Positions 1 through 7,358 of a stretch of DNA of 64,000 bases are shown one piece after another. Made by a program: the position numbers and the translations under genes. Origin of the DNA: Planctomycetota bacterium. Its GTDB lineage: Bacteria; Planctomycetota; Phycisphaerae; Sedimentisphaerales; Anaerohalosphaeraceae. Under the pieces are notes generated by a model. It was not told the DNA's origin. It did not search any database and was given only the letters and a program-made list of their open reading frames with translations. The stretch's first letter is position 1; the number at the start of each line of letters is the position of its first letter. The stretch lies in the NCBI GenBank assembly GCA_019456225.1, contig VRUI01000015.1:16649-80648 (forward strand). Reading direction: 5' to 3'.

Positions 1-282
1 ATACTGCCAAAATGACAAAATGATTGAAAAACTGTCGGGTTTTTATAGCTGATTGTTGCTGAGTATCAAGTCTGGGTGGCAAGGGGTTTTTGATGTGGAA
101 AAAAATGCAATGGCATTTGACACGTTACGTCATAATCTTGTAGAAAAAAAAGTCATTTTGCTTGGCCTAACTGGTTACCCCAAACCAGCCATGACATTGA
201 CGAACTCTTGAAGGATAATCGAGAGGATTTAGAAAAAGTAAGAGTTCACAGTCTTTGTCCTGCAAAAAACAGAAGAAACTAA
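1..282 (+). pseudogene. Decayed fragment of a C5-cytosine DNA methyltransferase
   Basis: Two reading frames joined by a frameshift in the A-run near 146-151 give a recognisable piece of a Dcm-type methyltransferase. The first frame (from 62) contains GVFDVEKNAMAFDTLRHNL, matching the region after motif I that holds the SAM-binding acidic residue. The second frame (151-282) contains WPNWLPQTSHDIDELL, matching the linker that normally precedes the catalytic GGPPCQGFS motif. That motif is absent: the frame ends in unrelated residues and a stop at 280-282. Upstream of 62 an in-frame stop breaks the N-terminal part. The gene is clearly dead. It may be a relic of a restriction-modification system on the island; no endonuclease is visible. 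Confidence 0.6.
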
Positions 283-375
283 AAAACACTCACAATTATA
301 TACTGATCCTGATTGAGATATGGTTGGCTCTAGTGTTCTGGCACCCTTTCTACAGAGGTTAAATTCTTGCTGTAT

Positions 376-1143
376 TCACTTCTCTTTTGCAGTATTTCCG
401 TCCGGAACACAAAAAGAGCAGGAAACATTGCCTTTGTTTTTTCCCGGCCATAAATTCCAGATAGAAGCAATAATCAAAAGCCCAATACCGCTGTATACCA
501 ATACCCCTAAACTCAGTGTAAATTTGCCGGCAATAATAAATATCGCGGCAATTAACCCTGTAAATGTCGGCCCATACCCTCGTCGTCTTTTAGCGCGAAA
601 CGCAAGTGCAAAAACAGTTATCATCAAAAACAAAACTGTAATTGGCAGTAGATAAGGTGTGTAGTTTACAAACCCAATTCCAAAAGCACTCAAAAGTCCA
701 GCGTATGCAGGCCAACACGCTGGGCAGCTTATACCGGGTATCATAACTGCCCCAATTGATGGAACGACTGCAAAGATACCCTTGTAACCGCCTTTTTGAT
801 TATGAGCAGTACTTGCCTGCTTAGCTTTTTCGATAGCAACACCAATCAACTTTACTGGAGGTATGCCGCCCAATCTACCATTTTCATCCTTATAGACCCG
901 GCAGCTTCGGCAACTATCCTCTGTCGATTCACCAGCAATATCCTTTCGGTCTACGAGTATTGTCGGTGAGCCGTAACTCTGAACGTATTCCGGACTTTTC
1001 ACATCAGCGCGATCCCACTCACGCCACTTCTCATCGAGGCCGGCTTGCGTTAGAGCTTGTTTTATCGCCTCTCTGGCCAACTCAACATTGGGGCAGTCAC
1101 TGTCAAATATCAACTCAACATTTATCATCGTTTTAGAGTCCAT
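376..1143 (-). CDS. Thioredoxin-like domain fused to MerC-type mercury-transport membrane domain
   Basis: A 255-residue protein from ATG 1143, chosen because GAAGGTG lies 8 nt upstream; longer versions lack a start signal. Residues 6-105 form a thioredoxin-like domain with Cys17 in SDCPN and a CRSC pair (78, 81), resembling small thioredoxin-like proteins seen beside organomercurial lyases. Residues 122-245 hold about four membrane segments. The first carries CPAC (140, 143) as in MerC Hg(II) transporters. A CSFC pair lies near the C-terminus. The likely role is thiol relay of Hg(II) across the inner membrane. It is the last gene of a small operon with the thioredoxin upstream, behind a MerR operator. 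No MerA reductase is in the window. The mercury assignment rests on the MerC-like Cys pair and the MerR-MerB neighbour. Confidence 0.65.
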   Translation of the reverse strand: MDSKTMINVELIFDSDCPNVELAREAIKQALTQAGLDEKWREWDRADVKSPEYVQSYGSPTILVDRKDIAGESTEDSCRSCRVYKDENGRLGGIPPVKLIGVAIEKAKQASTAHNQKGGYKGIFAVVPSIGAVMIPGISCPACWPAYAGLLSAFGIGFVNYTPYLLPITVLFLMITVFALAFRAKRRRGYGPTFTGLIAAIFIIAGKFTLSLGVLVYSGIGLLIIASIWNLWPGKNKGNVSCSFCVPDGNTAKEK

Positions 1144-1257
1144 CGCAAACACCTTCTCTTTGTTTTTATATACCCATGTTTTGTGCTTGAACAACAATTG
1201 CCTGGAATGGTGGAATCTACCGCAATAATTGGCTGATTCCACTCATTCCTGGTTTTC

Positions 1258-1527
1258 TCAAGCAATCGGTTGTCCAAGCCCTGCTGCGCGGAGTGTTTCC
1301 TCATCCGGGCCTTGACCTTCGCAGCACTGTGCAAGTTTTCCGTCAATTACAACAGCAGGGACGGATTTTACACCAAACTCCTCGGCCTTGCGGGCAACTT
1401 CTGCATCATTCATGTCAAGGATAGCGACCTCACACGAATCACATGCGATCCGCTCTACAAGTTCCACTGTCTGCTCACAGACAGGACAACCGGCACTAAA
1501 GACCTCAATTTTACGTTTTGCACTCAT
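1258..1527 (-). CDS. Small thioredoxin/glutaredoxin-like protein of the mercury operon
   Basis: An 89-residue single-domain thioredoxin-fold protein with the redox motif GCPVCE near the N-terminus, a second CDSC pair, a cis-Pro loop (KSVPAVVIDGK) and a CC pair near the end. Small proteins of this type often sit in mer and arsenic operons, where they handle thiol-bound metal. The start is preceded by AAAGGAG at good spacing. It lies 14 nt after a 33-codon reading frame and 114 bases before the thioredoxin-MerC fusion, all downstream of the MerR-type operator at 1712-1731. An electron donor or Hg(II) thiol carrier is plausible; the exact partner cannot be read from sequence. Confidence 0.7.
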   Translation of the reverse strand: MSAKRKIEVFSAGCPVCEQTVELVERIACDSCEVAILDMNDAEVARKAEEFGVKSVPAVVIDGKLAQCCEGQGPDEETLRAAGLGQPIA

Positions 1528-1539
1528 GGTAAACTCCTT

Positions 1540-1641
1540 TTATATTTGAGTCTGTCTAAAAAGCTCAATCACGCTGGCCGCATTAAAAATAACTGCCCTT
1601 ACTGGCTTAATACCAATGGTTTTGGGCGACCGTTTCGCCAT
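1540..1641 (-). CDS. Possible 33-residue leader or small protein ahead of the thioredoxin gene
   Basis: ATG at 1641 has AAGGTGG a few bases upstream, and the frame stops 12 bases before the next start codon. That spacing suggests translational coupling. The predicted peptide is basic (MAKRSPKTIGIKPVRAV at its start) with a short hydrophobic stretch and no cysteine. I do not recognise it. It is the first reading frame after the MerR-type operator, so it would be mercury-induced if real. It could also be chance. Confidence 0.35.
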   Translation of the reverse strand: MAKRSPKTIGIKPVRAVIFNAASVIELFRQTQI

Positions 1642-1711
1642 AAACCACCTTTTTAGAGTGGACTCATTTTTCATTAAATTTTTCAACTAACCCATTCTAA
1701 TACTACCTACG

Positions 1712-1731
1712 CCCCGTACCTTACTACAGGG
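1712..1731 (-). promoter_or_regulatory. MerR-type operator/promoter of the thioredoxin-MerC operon
   Basis: The sequence CCCCGTACCTTACTACAGGG is an inverted repeat with arms CCCYGTA and TACRGGG separated by 6 bases. On the minus strand a weak CGAACC-like -35 precedes it and TAGTAT-like bases follow, in the elongated-spacer layout MerR regulators untwist. A near-identical site lies in front of the MerR-MerB gene. Confidence 0.6.
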
Positions 1732-1774
1732 TTCGTATGATTTATACAAAAATTTGGCTATAAGAGAAAATTTT

Positions 1775-2896
1775 CTAATTCAGTTTAAAAATCGGACCAA
1801 AGATGCTTTGTGCTAATTCCGATGCTTCATTTATAGAAACAATAAAAGCCCTATCATGTCCAGTCAACCAGCTAAGAGCTGTATCCTCTGTGCTAAAAAA
1901 GTGAATATTACAGCAGAAACAACCCCTGACATTCCCCTTTAAATGGGAAACCTTCGGTGTGACCAGAGAGATAAAAGTAGTATCAGGCTCGCATTCTTTG
2001 ATTCCACCAGACGTAACGGTGAAACTTATATTGTCCTGGCTGACTGGGCACCGGGACTTAACAAGGGCATGTTTATGCAAAATGTGCGGAATGAACAAAG
2101 TATCGAAGGCGCACCAAGTGTAAAGTGTTTCCTCTTCGATTATCAAGATGTGTGGTGTTGGTTTCAAGGTCAACCCGCCGAATGCAACAACCTTGCCTTC
2201 TTCATCATATTCGATGGCTGAAATAGCCCACTTTTCAAGTATCTTTTTAGTACACGCCACAGTGATATTCGAAAGTGAGGCCACGTTTTCAAGCAGCACA
2301 GGCTTTCCGCAGGCAAGCTGGCGATACAACTGAATGCAAACCTGCCGGGTCTGCGGATTAACCTTGAGTGCTTTTGAAAGTGTTCTTCTAAAATCTCCTA
2401 TTTGCCGAATGTCCTTTTTGCCAATAGGCATGTCTTTGCCGAATTTGGCGTATGTCTTTCCAGTCGCTTTTTGAGCACTACTTTCGCAGTTGTCTTCCTG
2501 TGCTTCGAGAAAATCGAGAATGGGACACTCGCTTGTTGGGCCAGCCCCCTGGCATAATTTGGTTAGTTTTACAAGAGCAAGCTTCATCTTTTGCAAAGTC
2601 GCAATTTTATACTCAATATCAGCAACCTTTATTCTGGCTTGAGCCTTAACCATATCGCAAGTCGTATCAGGGTCAACCCTGAGCGAAAGGAGCTCTGAAA
2701 TTTCTTTTAGAGAGAATCCCAATTTTTTGGCTCGCTTAATGAAACAAATACGAGAAATTGCCTCATGGCAATACTGACGATACCCGGAATCGCTCCGGGG
2801 TGGTTTGAGGATAAGTCCCCTTCGTTCGTAATAACGGATAGTCTCAACGTTCAGTTGTGTTCGCTTAGCAATTTGTCCTATAGTCAAATTTTCCAT
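1775..2896 (-). CDS. merB: MerR regulator fused to organomercurial lyase MerB
   Basis: A 373-residue fusion. Residues 1-135 form a MerR regulator: winged helix (TIGQIAKRTQLNVETIRYYERRG), coiled-coil, and Cys80, Cys115 and Cys124, with the same 35- and 9-residue spacing as the Hg(II)-binding triad Cys82/117/126 of Tn501 MerR. Residues 165-373 form MerB, which cleaves C-Hg bonds by protonolysis. WCAFDTLF gives Cys262 and Asp265 (counterparts of E. coli Cys96/Asp99), and CCNIHFF gives Cys328 (Cys159). All catalytic residues are therefore kept. ATG 2896 follows GAGG; the longer frame to 2923 would run into the operator. The operator at 2923-2942 suggests autoregulation. One polypeptide would sense Hg(II) and also release it from organomercurials. 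Confidence 0.88.
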   Translation of the reverse strand: MENLTIGQIAKRTQLNVETIRYYERRGLILKPPRSDSGYRQYCHEAISRICFIKRAKKLGFSLKEISELLSLRVDPDTTCDMVKAQARIKVADIEYKIATLQKMKLALVKLTKLCQGAGPTSECPILDFLEAQEDNCESSAQKATGKTYAKFGKDMPIGKKDIRQIGDFRRTLSKALKVNPQTRQVCIQLYRQLACGKPVLLENVASLSNITVACTKKILEKWAISAIEYDEEGKVVAFGGLTLKPTPHILIIEEETLYTWCAFDTLFIPHILHKHALVKSRCPVSQDNISFTVTSGGIKECEPDTTFISLVTPKVSHLKGNVRGCFCCNIHFFSTEDTALSWLTGHDRAFIVSINEASELAQSIFGPIFKLN

Positions 2897-2922
2897 TTTT
2901 GTTGCCTCTATATTAAGATACA

Positions 2923-2942
2923 CCCTGTACCTAACTACGGAG
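2923..2942 (-). promoter_or_regulatory. MerR-type operator upstream of the merR-merB fusion gene
   Basis: CCCTGTACCTAACTACGGAG matches the operator at 1712-1731 at most positions. On the minus strand it is flanked by CGAACT (-35-like) and TATCTT (-10-like), with the dyad filling the spacer as in MerR-family promoters. It lies just upstream of the start at 2896. Confidence 0.6.
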
Positions 2943-3032
2943 TTCGGCTGTTTTTGTTTTTATCTAAAAAAAATGTTCCTATTTGAAACCATAAGATCAG
3001 CCTAATTCAGGAAATTTTGCCTGAAATTATAT

Positions 3033-3060
3033 TTGACAAACAACTTTGCGGTGGTTATAT
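3033..3060 (+). promoter_or_regulatory. Sigma-70-type promoter of the metal-binding lipoprotein
   Basis: TTGACA (3033-3038), a 16-base spacer and TTATAT (3055-3060) on the plus strand, about 65 bases before the lipoprotein start. It faces away from the merR-merB promoter. Confidence 0.55.
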
Positions 3061-3124
3061 TCCAAATTGGTGTAAACATCAGATAAGTTTTGGATAATCG
3101 TTAATTTTAATATTGGAGATAATC

Positions 3125-3430
3125 ATGAAAAAACTATTTGCATTAGGTTGTATTATGCTAATGACTGTTGGTTTACTCGTCACTGGTTGCGAAAAGAAAA
3201 GCAAAGAAGATCATACGGACCATGAGCATGAAGAAAAAACATCTGAAGTGCTTCCTGAAGGGGCTAACCTGATGTGCCCGGTGATGCCCGACGAGAAAGC
3301 TCTTGTTTCCCTTTTTGTCGAATTTGAAGATAATAAGATATACGTCTGCTGCAAAAAGTGTCTGGGTAAGGTGAAAGTTGACCCGGCCTCATGGTACGCT
3401 AAAGCTTACAGTGATAAACACCAGCACTAA
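3125..3430 (+). CDS. Small lipoprotein with His-rich segment and TRASH/YHS-like metal-binding motif
   Basis: A 101-residue lipoprotein: signal peptide with lipobox LVTGC, then a His/Asp/Glu-rich stretch (DHTDHEHEE) typical of flexible metal-binding linkers. The following domain has CPVMPDEK, YVCCKKC and KVDPASWYAKAY, the cysteine layout of TRASH/YHS-type metal sensors or scavengers. ATG 3125 is chosen because GGAG lies 8 nt upstream and the signal peptide starts there. It has its own promoter and is transcribed divergently from merR-merB. A periplasmic scavenger of Hg, Cu or a similar soft metal is likely; which metal cannot be told. It ends with DKHQH. Confidence 0.75.
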   Translation: MKKLFALGCIMLMTVGLLVTGCEKKSKEDHTDHEHEEKTSEVLPEGANLMCPVMPDEKALVSLFVEFEDNKIYVCCKKCLGKVKVDPASWYAKAYSDKHQH

Positions 3431-3522
3431 TATTGCCGTTGGCGGAACTATTTTTATAAGTGTTTCCAAGCATTGCAAAGTTTTGGATTTTCTTTACGAA
3501 TCGTAAAATGGTTAGGCAATTT

Positions 3523-4167
3523 CTATTGCCCAACGATTCTGCGGTTTGTTTCTACTGACTTGAGGACAACGGTCTCTCCCTCAACGATAACAGCGTCAGG
3601 TTTGTCTCTGAGGCGGCGAATCCAGCCTTTGTCATTTGGTAGCTGCCATTTCATTTTATAGGCACCTGTGGGAAGATTATCAAAAACATACTTACCGTGC
3701 TCGTCGGTAACTGTTGTAAACTCCGCACCTTCTCTGACGGTCCTGGATATTTCAACTATACTCTGTGATTTCATAATCCTGATAAGTTTAACTTTACATC
3801 CGGCAAGTCCCTGACCTTTGCGAAGAATTTGGCCTTCGGCACGTCCAACAGGAACCGCTTGCCATTGAACAGAACGATTGTCGGTGTTGGGAAAGTCGCT
3901 TGCGATCTCCTGTACATGACTTTGCACCTGGTTTTGAATCTTTGCCAGAATCTCTTGTTCTATTTCTTTCTTCATTTCAGCACGTAGTTGCTCTTGGTCC
4001 GCCATTGCAGTTGTTTGCTCTGGAATCTCTCCTTGCTGTCGCAATTCAGCAAGGATTTCCCGCTTAAGTTCTTCTTTGAGCTTAGATATATCCTGCGAGG
4101 GCGTTGAACAGCCTACAAGGGGCAAAAGCCCAAGAGTGACCAACATTATTAATAAATATTGTTTCAT
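3523..4167 (-). CDS. Lipoprotein with coiled coil and carboxypeptidase-regulatory-like beta domain
   Basis: A 214-residue lipoprotein with lipobox LVGC near residue 20. Residues 25-95 are charged and Gln-rich (KEELKREILAELRQQ, KKEIEQEILAKIQNQ), a clear coiled coil. Residues 105-205 read as a carboxypeptidase-regulatory-like fold: EGQILRKGQGLAGCKVKL, TDEHGKYVFDNLPTGAYKM. Such domains are usually structural or binding modules on exported proteins. Its start overlaps the end of the DGC gene by 4 bases (ATGA), so it is the last gene of the copper/heme module. It could tether or scaffold module proteins in the periplasm; that role is inferred from position only. Confidence 0.7.
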   Translation of the reverse strand: MKQYLLIMLVTLGLLPLVGCSTPSQDISKLKEELKREILAELRQQGEIPEQTTAMADQEQLRAEMKKEIEQEILAKIQNQVQSHVQEIASDFPNTDNRSVQWQAVPVGRAEGQILRKGQGLAGCKVKLIRIMKSQSIVEISRTVREGAEFTTVTDEHGKYVFDNLPTGAYKMKWQLPNDKGWIRRLRDKPDAVIVEGETVVLKSVETNRRIVGQ

Positions 4168-4646
4168 TGCAAATCTCCATCTTTTAAACGGGTAAGAACA
4201 CTATCTACAACCTGCCTGGCTGTCTCGATTCGCTCCTTCTCTGGTACATCGTCGATGTCGAAAACATCTGTATATTTACTGTAAACACTGAGAGCATCGA
4301 ATTGGACCAGTTTCTCTTTGCCGATCAGGTTTTCGAGCATTCTGCCGTGGCATCGTAGAAAACAGCCGTCTATCAGCACAACTTTCTTTGCACTTTTGGC
4401 CCATTTGGCCATAGCTGAATCAGGTACGGACAGCAACTCTCCGTGGCAAGCACGAGCAAAAGGTTTTTCTTTTGCAATCATGTTAGCGGCAAGGCGGGCT
4501 ATCTCTCCTCGAATGCAAGCTCCTTCACATGAAAGAACAGGTATCTTCCCTTCTGCCATATTCCTGTTGCCTACGGTTTCTCCGATAGGACATCTGTTCT
4601 TTGTATCTTCTACTTCGATAGAAAAAATTGTATTTGTCTCGCTCAT
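4164..4646 (-). CDS. DGC-domain putative zinc/metal-binding protein
   Basis: A 160-residue soluble protein matching the DGC family of putative metal-binding proteins. The signature is VLIDGCFLRCHGRMLE around residue 92, and an earlier conserved Cys loop LSCEGACIRGEIARLA lies near residue 40. An N-terminal Cys (NRCPIG) is also present. No signal peptide is seen, so it should be cytoplasmic. Its start is 15 bases after the zinc-ribbon gene and its end overlaps the lipoprotein start. Family biochemistry is poorly known. In this operon it may handle Cu or Fe-S cofactors or sense thiol-bound metal; this is inference. Confidence 0.75.
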   Translation of the reverse strand: MSETNTIFSIEVEDTKNRCPIGETVGNRNMAEGKIPVLSCEGACIRGEIARLAANMIAKEKPFARACHGELLSVPDSAMAKWAKSAKKVVLIDGCFLRCHGRMLENLIGKEKLVQFDALSVYSKYTDVFDIDDVPEKERIETARQVVDSVLTRLKDGDLQ

Positions 4647-4661
4647 GATATTGTTTTCTCT

Positions 4662-4901
4662 CTACTGCTTCTCTTGCTCTGGAGGAAGAGGAGGGAATTC
4701 TTCTCTGCGCCCAAAACAAAAGCGTGCCAGGTAACATTGACATAGCGAACACTCTCCGATACAGCCGGAACAGGTTACTTCCCAATACCCTGTATCGGTA
4801 CGAATACAAGGAACATGTTCTTTGCAGACCGGACAATACAGGTAATCGATATTTTCCTGTAAATTATTCACAGGTGGCTTGCCATCTTTATTTTCGTTCA
4901 T
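4662..4901 (-). CDS. Small cysteine-rich zinc-ribbon-like protein
   Basis: A 79-residue soluble protein with nine cysteines: YLYCPVCKEHVPCI, then VTCSGCIGECSLCQCY and RFC. The CPxC...CSGC pattern suggests a zinc ribbon or a small Fe-S protein. ATG 4901 overlaps the end of the cytochrome gene by 4 bases, which supports this start over the in-frame one at 4919. I do not recognise the family. Its place between the CuA-cytochrome and the DGC protein suggests metal-cofactor delivery for the redox module. Confidence 0.6.
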   Translation of the reverse strand: MNENKDGKPPVNNLQENIDYLYCPVCKEHVPCIRTDTGYWEVTCSGCIGECSLCQCYLARFCFGRREEFPPLPPEQEKQ

Positions 4902-5848
4902 TCTTCGTCGTCCTCCCATTCATAGAGGGTGAGTAAGTAAGCTATTATAGCATCAATGTCGTAATCTGACAATACGGCCCGCCACGAAAGCATCTGTAGC
5001 GGAGGCTCGGGGCCGGTTGCATCTAATTTTGCGCAATGTTTCCCATTTTTGATCAGGTCTTTCGCTGCAGTATACTGCAGCGTCACAAGATTAAACAGCG
5101 GAATATCTGGTTTTTCTTCTAAATCTTCAAAATCCACGCGACTTTTCAGCATTTCCACAAAAATATCGACATGCTCTTTTTCTTTGAGCCACAATTTCTC
5201 AGCAAGTGTATCATGTGCAGGGATTTCATCCTTAACATAGTTTGGGTTTTCAACGCCGCCTTCACCGTTTTCTCCGTGGCAGCTGATACAGGCATTTTTA
5301 TTATATAGATACCGGCCCCAGGTAACCATGTCATTTTCAGGCGGTTTCTCGTAATGTTGCGTACATGCCACGGCAATTTCTTCCGGCTCTGCAGGAGTTT
5401 GCCCCTTTGCAGTGACTACGATCCATCCCTGCATATAGAAATGGCAGTCGCCGCACATGGCAGTGCAATAGTAACGGTAAGTTCCCGTCTTATTCGCCTC
5501 AAACTCAGCGGTTACGATATGCCCCGGTTCAACTTCTACCGGTCCAATATTCAACTCCGGACAATAAAAACGATGGTGCACGTCAGTGCTCACAAAACGC
5601 AGCACTACTTTATCACCCTCTTCGATATTAATAGTTGCCGGTTTAAAATCCTTCCACCAGTAGTTAGTGCCATTGACACTATCCAACGTCCACGCACCAC
5701 CTTTAGCTACCGCAGAAAGAGTGATCACTTTGGTTCCTTCCGGAAACCCGCCGAGAACAAAGTTTCCATGGTACCATTGAATCGTAATAGGCACTGCGAT
5801 AACACTGATTATCACAGACAATGTTGCTAGTCTTTCCTTAAAATTCAT
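4898..5848 (-). CDS. Membrane-anchored CuA-type cupredoxin fused to class I cytochrome c
   Basis: A 316-residue exported redox protein. Residues 8-25 are a membrane anchor. Residues 40-145 form a cupredoxin with His91 and the loop CTAMCGDCHFYM, giving Cys128, Cys132, His136 and Met139. This C-x3-C-x3-H-x2-M set with an upstream His is the binuclear CuA signature of cytochrome oxidase subunit II and nitrous oxide reductase. Residues 170-310 form a class I cytochrome c with CISCH (187-191) and a distal Met candidate in LQMLSW. It resembles caa3-type subunit II, but no heme-copper oxidase subunit I is in the window and the usual Glu of CSEIC is Met. It follows the polyferredoxin gene by 35 bases. 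Likely role: electron transfer outside the inner membrane. Confidence 0.8.
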   Translation of the reverse strand: MNFKERLATLSVIISVIAVPITIQWYHGNFVLGGFPEGTKVITLSAVAKGGAWTLDSVNGTNYWWKDFKPATINIEEGDKVVLRFVSTDVHHRFYCPELNIGPVEVEPGHIVTAEFEANKTGTYRYYCTAMCGDCHFYMQGWIVVTAKGQTPAEPEEIAVACTQHYEKPPENDMVTWGRYLYNKNACISCHGENGEGGVENPNYVKDEIPAHDTLAEKLWLKEKEHVDIFVEMLKSRVDFEDLEEKPDIPLFNLVTLQYTAAKDLIKNGKHCAKLDATGPEPPLQMLSWRAVLSDYDIDAIIAYLLTLYEWEDDEE

Positions 5849-5882
5849 TTCAAAGATTTCCTTATGATTCCATTAAGGCTGC

Positions 5883-7358
5883 TTAGCCTGTAAATAATTT
5901 CAAAAACGCAAGTACCACAACTGTACAAACTACTCCCAGAGGGATGAGACTCCTGGCTGCCTTTGCTTTATCCTGATACAAACTAAGCGAAATATCATAA
6001 CCACGCTTGATCGCATAGAACAAACCCAGCAAAAGCAAAGGTATTTGCACGTGTGCCGTATATTCTGAAAAGATAGGTGCCCAGGGTATATCAGCCGTCC
6101 CAACCAAATTCCAGCCCCAGCCAAGAGGGTCGGAGACAATTGAAACTATATATAAGCCATTAATCATTATCAGTGGAAAACTAAACGCGATCCACGCCAA
6201 TAACCCCAATGGGACCAACATGTAAGAATACCTGATGAAGATTTCTTTGGTTGATACCTTATCACTCCCTGACAGCACTTTACCAAGCCATGCACCTAAG
6301 GCCCATACTGACGGAATCGCCACTAATGCTGTAAACCAGATTATAGCCGCATAGATACCAAAACCTTTCCAGTTTCTGGTTTCAGCAACATTGGCCCAGT
6401 CCTTAATCGTACCGTACGGCCCTAGCAGCGTCACAGAATAAACCATCGCAAGAGCCAGCATAATAAAAGACTTCCAGGCCTCATCGTATCCCTTGATCAG
6501 AGTATCGCTACAGAAAGGCCTTACATTAAGGCTGATATTATCATTAGGGCAGCTCTTGACACATTCCATGCACATCCCGCAATAATTGTTTCGCTCCATC
6601 TTACCCATATACTGGAACCACGGACAACCCCAGCCTTTTTCGCTGCCTGTCAGACAGTTTTTGGTTTTGCACGTTTTGCGACATACCTCTTTGTCAGTGG
6701 CACGAAGCTCCAGCATCGAAGTCATTGCATAAAGCCCCTGGAACCCACCCACCGGGCAAAGATACATACAAAATGTTCTTTGCCGATAGATCATTGATAA
6801 AACAGTCGCTATAAAAAACAGACCGCCAAGGGCTATTACGCTAACGATAGGCCGAGTTAAAAGCATTGCACTAAAAGTACACATACCAAGAAATAGAATA
6901 TTCTGAAGCCATATATTACTCAAAAATTTTGGCCATCGCTTGTTAAGGCCATACATCTTATTTCGCATCCCTAACATTTTTCCGACTCGGACTTTGATAA
7001 ATGCAAGTCTTTGAAACCACTCGCCAAAAAACGGAAATGGACACACAAGACACCATATCCGAGAAGCAAAGGGAACCATAAACGTAATCAGCAGGAACCA
7101 CCAGAATATCCATACGAAGATAACGATAATATTCCTGTTACCAACTGTTGAACCAAAAAGACCGGAATAAAGGAATACAAGAAATATAACCATAGTTGGA
7201 AAGACAAGCAGAAACTGTAAACTCCGCCATTGACAAATCTTTTTGGTCAATGGAATCAATTTGAACAGGTCGATTCTGAACCCTTTATTTTTTACTTTTC
7301 CATCAGGCTGCACCGTTTTTTGAATTGTGTCAGTTGAATCTTGTTGAGGCTTATCCAT
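5883..7358 (-). CDS. NapH/NosR-like membrane polyferredoxin
   Basis: A 491-residue integral membrane protein with about ten hydrophobic segments. Two CxxxCP motifs at membrane edges (WCLVCPFPFFGE and FCMYLCPVGGFQ) match NapH/NosR/RdxA-type quinol-linked ferredoxin proteins. Between later helices lies a cluster-binding domain: VCRKTCKTKNC, GCPW, and the full 4Fe-4S motif YCGMCMECVKSCP. No FMN-binding domain is present, unlike full NosR. ATG 7358 has GGAG 7 nt upstream and overlaps the end of the CuA protein by 8 bases. By family analogy it would move electrons between the quinone pool and periplasmic carriers, here probably the two CuA proteins. No NosZ or Nap enzyme is present. Confidence 0.82.
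   Translation of the reverse strand: MDKPQQDSTDTIQKTVQPDGKVKNKGFRIDLFKLIPLTKKICQWRSLQFLLVFPTMVIFLVFLYSGLFGSTVGNRNIIVIFVWIFWWFLLITFMVPFASRIWCLVCPFPFFGEWFQRLAFIKVRVGKMLGMRNKMYGLNKRWPKFLSNIWLQNILFLGMCTFSAMLLTRPIVSVIALGGLFFIATVLSMIYRQRTFCMYLCPVGGFQGLYAMTSMLELRATDKEVCRKTCKTKNCLTGSEKGWGCPWFQYMGKMERNNYCGMCMECVKSCPNDNISLNVRPFCSDTLIKGYDEAWKSFIMLALAMVYSVTLLGPYGTIKDWANVAETRNWKGFGIYAAIIWFTALVAIPSVWALGAWLGKVLSGSDKVSTKEIFIRYSYMLVPLGLLAWIAFSFPLIMINGLYIVSIVSDPLGWGWNLVGTADIPWAPIFSEYTAHVQIPLLLLGLFYAIKRGYDISLSLYQDKAKAARSLIPLGVVCTVVVLAFLKLFTG

Noticed and set aside
320..655. 111-codon plus-strand frame
   Set aside because: Antisense to the MerC-type membrane domain; no signal or motif.
4898..5848. Cytochrome oxidase subunit II
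   Set aside because: CuA plus cytochrome c looks like caa3 subunit II, but there is no subunit I or III and the neighbours are NapH-like and cupredoxin genes.
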